Assembly (NCBI RefSeq): GCF_003391135.1
Contig: NZ_CP031455.1
Location: 8,211,501-8,275,500 of the forward strand
Length of the DNA stretch: 64,000 bases
Source: Streptoverticillium olivoreticuli subsp. olivoreticuli
Lineage (GTDB): Bacteria > Actinomycetota > Actinomycetes > Streptomycetales > Streptomycetaceae
Direction of reading: 5' to 3'
Shown: positions 61,784 to 64,000 of the stretch, in pieces
How positions within the stretch are numbered: position 1 is the stretch's first letter
Layout of the letters: each line of letters opens with the position of its first letter
Position numbers and translations under genes: made by a program
The notes under the pieces: model-generated
Database searches by the model: none
Told to the model about the DNA's origin: nothing
Seen by the model: the letters and a program-made list of their open reading frames with translations, nothing else

Positions 61784-62944
61784 GTGAACAGCACCGTGCA
61801 ACCCGGGGCGACGGGCGCGGATCCCGGTTCCGCCACCCCCACCCCCACCCCCACCCTCGACGTGGACCGCAGCGACCCCGTCCACCGCGCCTGGCTCAAC
61901 GAGGCCGTCCGCAAGGTCCAGGCCGACGCGAACCGTTCCGCCGACACCCACCTGCTGCGCTTCCCGCTGCCGCCCGAATGGGGGATCGACCTCTACCTGA
62001 AGGACGAATCCACCCACCCCACCGGCAGCCTCAAACACCGCCTCGCCCGATCCCTTTTCCTCTACGGGCTGTGCAACGGCTGGATCCGCCCCGAGGCCCC
62101 CGTCATCGAGGCGTCCAGCGGCTCCACGGCCGTGTCCGAGGCGTACTTCGCCGGGCTCGTCGGCGTCCCGTTCATCGCCGTCATGCCCCGCACCACCAGC
62201 CGCGAGAAGTGCCGGCTGATCGAGTTCCACGGCGCGCGGTGCCACTTCGTCGACGACCCGCGGAAGATGTACGAGGAAGCGGCCGCCCTCGCCGAGCAGA
62301 CCGGCGGCCACTACATGGACCAGTTCACCTACGCCGAACGGGCCACCGACTGGCGCGGCAACAACAACATCGCCGAATCCGTCTACAGCCAGCTCCGGCT
62401 CGAACGCCACCCTGTGCCCACCTGGATCGTGGCCACCGCGGGCACCGGCGGCACCTCCGCGACCATCGCCCGCTATGTGCGCTACATGCAGCACGACACC
62501 CGCATCTGCGTCGCCGACCCCGAGAACTCCTGCTTCTTCGACGGCTGGAAGAACCGCGACCCCCACGCCACCAGCGACCGCGGCTCCCGCATCGAGGGCA
62601 TCGGCCGGCCGCGCATGGAACCCAGCTTCGTGGCCGGCGCCATCGACCGGATGATGAAGGTCCCCGACGCCGCGAGCGTCGCCGCCGTACGCGCCCTCGA
62701 CCGGGCCATCGGCCGCAAGGCGGGCGGCTCCACCGGCACCGGGCTGTGGAGCGCACTCAAGATCGTCGCCGAGATGGCGGACCAGGGCCGGCGGGGCAGC
62801 GTCGTCACCCTCATCTGCGACCCCGGCGAGCGCTACCTCGACAAGTACTACTCCGACGCCTGGCTCGCCGAACAGGGCCTGGACATCACCCCGTACGCCC
62901 GGGCCATCGACACCTTCCTGAGCTCCGGCCACTGGCCGGACTGA
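61784..62944 (+). CDS. PLP-dependent cysteine synthase-like protein
   Basis: A 386-residue fold type II PLP enzyme. The Schiff-base lysine is Lys84 in [10 protein letters not shown]; substrate-binding [14 protein letters not shown] and the phosphate-binding [12 protein letters not shown] follow; [15 protein letters not shown] and [14 protein letters not shown] are typical. It has an unusual N-terminal Thr/Pro stretch (PTPTPTLDV). GTG 61784 follows AGGAG. Members include cysteine synthase and related beta-replacing enzymes; the sequence is distant from CysK, so the substrate is uncertain. Confidence 0.85.
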   Translation: MNSTVQPGATGADPGSATPTPTPTLDVDRSDPVHRAWLNEAVRKVQADANRSADTHLLRFPLPPEWGIDLYLKDESTHPTGSLKHRLARSLFLYGLCNGWIRPEAPVIEASSGSTAVSEAYFAGLVGVPFIAVMPRTTSREKCRLIEFHGARCHFVDDPRKMYEEAAALAEQTGGHYMDQFTYAERATDWRGNNNIAESVYSQLRLERHPVPTWIVATAGTGGTSATIARYVRYMQHDTRICVADPENSCFFDGWKNRDPHATSDRGSRIEGIGRPRMEPSFVAGAIDRMMKVPDAASVAAVRALDRAIGRKAGGSTGTGLWSALKIVAEMADQGRRGSVVTLICDPGERYLDKYYSDAWLAEQGLDITPYARAIDTFLSSGHWPD

Positions 62945-62977
62945 GCCGGACACCGGCCCCGGCGGCCGCGCCCGGGC

Positions 62978-63472
62978 TCAGGTGCGACCACCGTGCATGG
63001 CTGCGAGACGCCGGTCGAGGCTGCGCACCGCGTCACGGAACGCATGCCCGAGGCCCGGCCTCCCCAGCGCGACCGCCAGACGCACCGGAGCGGGACCGTC
63101 TACCGCCACCATCCACCGGACGACCGTGCCCGTACCGGCGGGGAGCAACTGCCAGTCCTCCAGCAGGGCCCGGACACCCGGCGCGTTCGTGACGTCGACG
63201 CGGTACGCGTAACGCCGGGACGGCTCGTCGGCCAGGACCGTCTCCAGGAACCGCGCACCACCCAGCAGCCGGATCTCCCGGCCGTCGCCCCCGGCCCGCT
63301 CCACCCGCCGCGCCACCGTCACCGCGCGGAACCACCGCGCCCAGCCCGGCACATCCCCGGCCAGCGCGGCATGGACCCGCTCGGGCGGCGCCGCCATGCG
63401 CGCGACGAACACCAGCCGCAACGGCGCTGCCGCCACGAAGTCGAGCCCCACAGGGCGGAGTCTGCGCGCCAT
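62978..63472 (-). CDS. SRPBCC (START-like) family protein
   Basis: A 164-residue protein with the helix-grip pattern: MAAPPERVHAALAGDVPGWA, WFRAVTVARRVERAGG and VDGPAPVRLAVALGRPGLGH. The cavity should bind a hydrophobic ligand such as a lipid or polyketide. ATG 63472 follows GAGG; the frame is open to 63511. Confidence 0.8.
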   Translation of the reverse strand: MARRLRPVGLDFVAAAPLRLVFVARMAAPPERVHAALAGDVPGWARWFRAVTVARRVERAGGDGREIRLLGGARFLETVLADEPSRRYAYRVDVTNAPGVRALLEDWQLLPAGTGTVVRWMVAVDGPAPVRLAVALGRPGLGHAFRDAVRSLDRRLAAMHGGRT

Positions 63473-63559
63473 CGTGCACCTCATCGGATCGACCGGCCCA
63501 CCGCGCCGCACACCCTAACCCCCGCGGCCCCGGATGTCTGCGCCGCCCCCCGCCCGGCC

Positions 63560-64000
63560 TCAGGCCTCCGCGCTGCCCCGCGAACTCTCGGCCACCACCA
63601 GCTCCGGCAGCCGCTCGGCGATCTCCCGACGGGCCCCCGCGGGAAGCCCCGCGTCCGTGACCAACGCGTCCACCTCCTCCAGCGAGGCGAAGGAACTCAG
63701 GCCCACCGTGCCCCACTTGGTGTGGTCCGCGACCACCACGACACGCCGGGCGGAGCGCACGAAGTGCCGGTTCGTCTCCGCCTCCGCGAGATTCGGCGTC
63801 GACAGCCCCGCCTCCACGGATATGCCGTGCACCCCGATGAACAGCACATCGAAGTGCAGCGAGCGGATCGCCGCGTCCGCCACCGGCCCCACCAGCGTGT
63901 CCGACGGCGTACGGACCCCGCCCGTCAGCACCACCGTCGCCGCACCCGGACGCGGCGAGGGCCCCGCGGCCGTCATCGTGCGCTGGGCGCTGTGGAACAC
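63560..64000 (-). CDS. DeoR-family regulator, C-terminal part (5' end outside window)
   Basis: The frame runs off the window end, so the helix-turn-helix is not seen. The C-terminal sugar-phosphate sensor domain is clear: VLTGGVRTPSDTLVGPVADA, FDVLFIGVHGISVEAGLSTP, EAETNRHFVRSARRVVVVAD and HTKWGTVGLSSFASLEEVD. It probably represses a carbohydrate operon upstream of the window end. Confidence 0.9.
   Translation of the reverse strand: MFHSAQRTMTAAGPSPRPGAATVVLTGGVRTPSDTLVGPVADAAIRSLHFDVLFIGVHGISVEAGLSTPNLAEAETNRHFVRSARRVVVVADHTKWGTVGLSSFASLEEVDALVTDAGLPAGARREIAERLPELVVAESSRGSAEA

Overview
The window is high-GC actinobacterial DNA, almost certainly from a Streptomyces chromosome. The signs are a SARP regulator, a DUF6421 gene, a DUF6355 gene, many GTG starts, several leaderless-looking promoters, a rare TTA (bldA) codon in a regulator, and tightly packed operons with GTGA/ATGA overlaps. 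No species can be named from the sequence alone.

Layout. (1) 1-5994 is the edge of a natural-product cluster: the C-terminus of a crotonyl-CoA carboxylase/reductase, an NTF2/SnoaL-like protein, two coupled cytochromes P450, a beta-lactamase-fold protein whose catalytic serine appears to be alanine, and a SARP activator. (2) 6265-8404 holds an MscS channel and a pirin. (3) 8548-12110 is an accessory insertion zone: an intact IS1380-family element, an excisionase-like gene, a wrecked tyrosine integrase, and an immunity gene. (4) 12107-21946 is one very large secreted Rhs/YD-repeat polymorphic toxin (about 3280 aa) with DNRLRE-like, LamG, Rhs, 33-bp tandem-repeat, Hint and C-terminal toxin modules. 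Its start overlaps no gene, and its 3' end overlaps the immunity gene by ATGA. A secreted beta-propeller lectin diverges from it. (5) 24615-34882 is a mixed accessory stretch: an IS630 remnant, a lipoprotein, an I36-inhibitor-like secreted protein, YjbQ, TPR, PAP2, M56 peptidase, DUF5134, a tRNA-Trp, a bldA-type AraC regulator, DUF6355, DUF805, and about 660 bp of decayed DNA. (6) 34883-64000 is mostly core-like: a VOC protein, GNAT, a polar amino-acid ABC transporter, the DUF6421/SDR/threonine aldolase operon, PlsC, thioredoxin, flavin reductase, ETF beta/alpha, a DUF6986 aldolase, a LacI/ROK pair, a kinase-Nudix fusion, an M20 dipeptidase, geranylgeranyl reductase, a TetR/deazaflavin-nitroreductase pair with twin operators, a collapsed two-component system, DUF2797, a frameshifted MFS transporter beside a ROK regulator, SHOCT, a HATPase regulator, a cysteine-synthase-like enzyme, SRPBCC and a partial DeoR regulator.

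The most interesting content is the Rhs toxin with its swappable Hint-toxin-immunity cassette next to mobile-element debris, and the serine-less beta-lactamase-fold protein in the biosynthetic cluster. Next are a tRNA-Trp gene in an unusual place with a mismatched anticodon stem, and a two-component system fused by deletion. I found no CRISPR array, no rRNA and no confident riboswitch. All functions are assigned by reading motifs; no database search was run.
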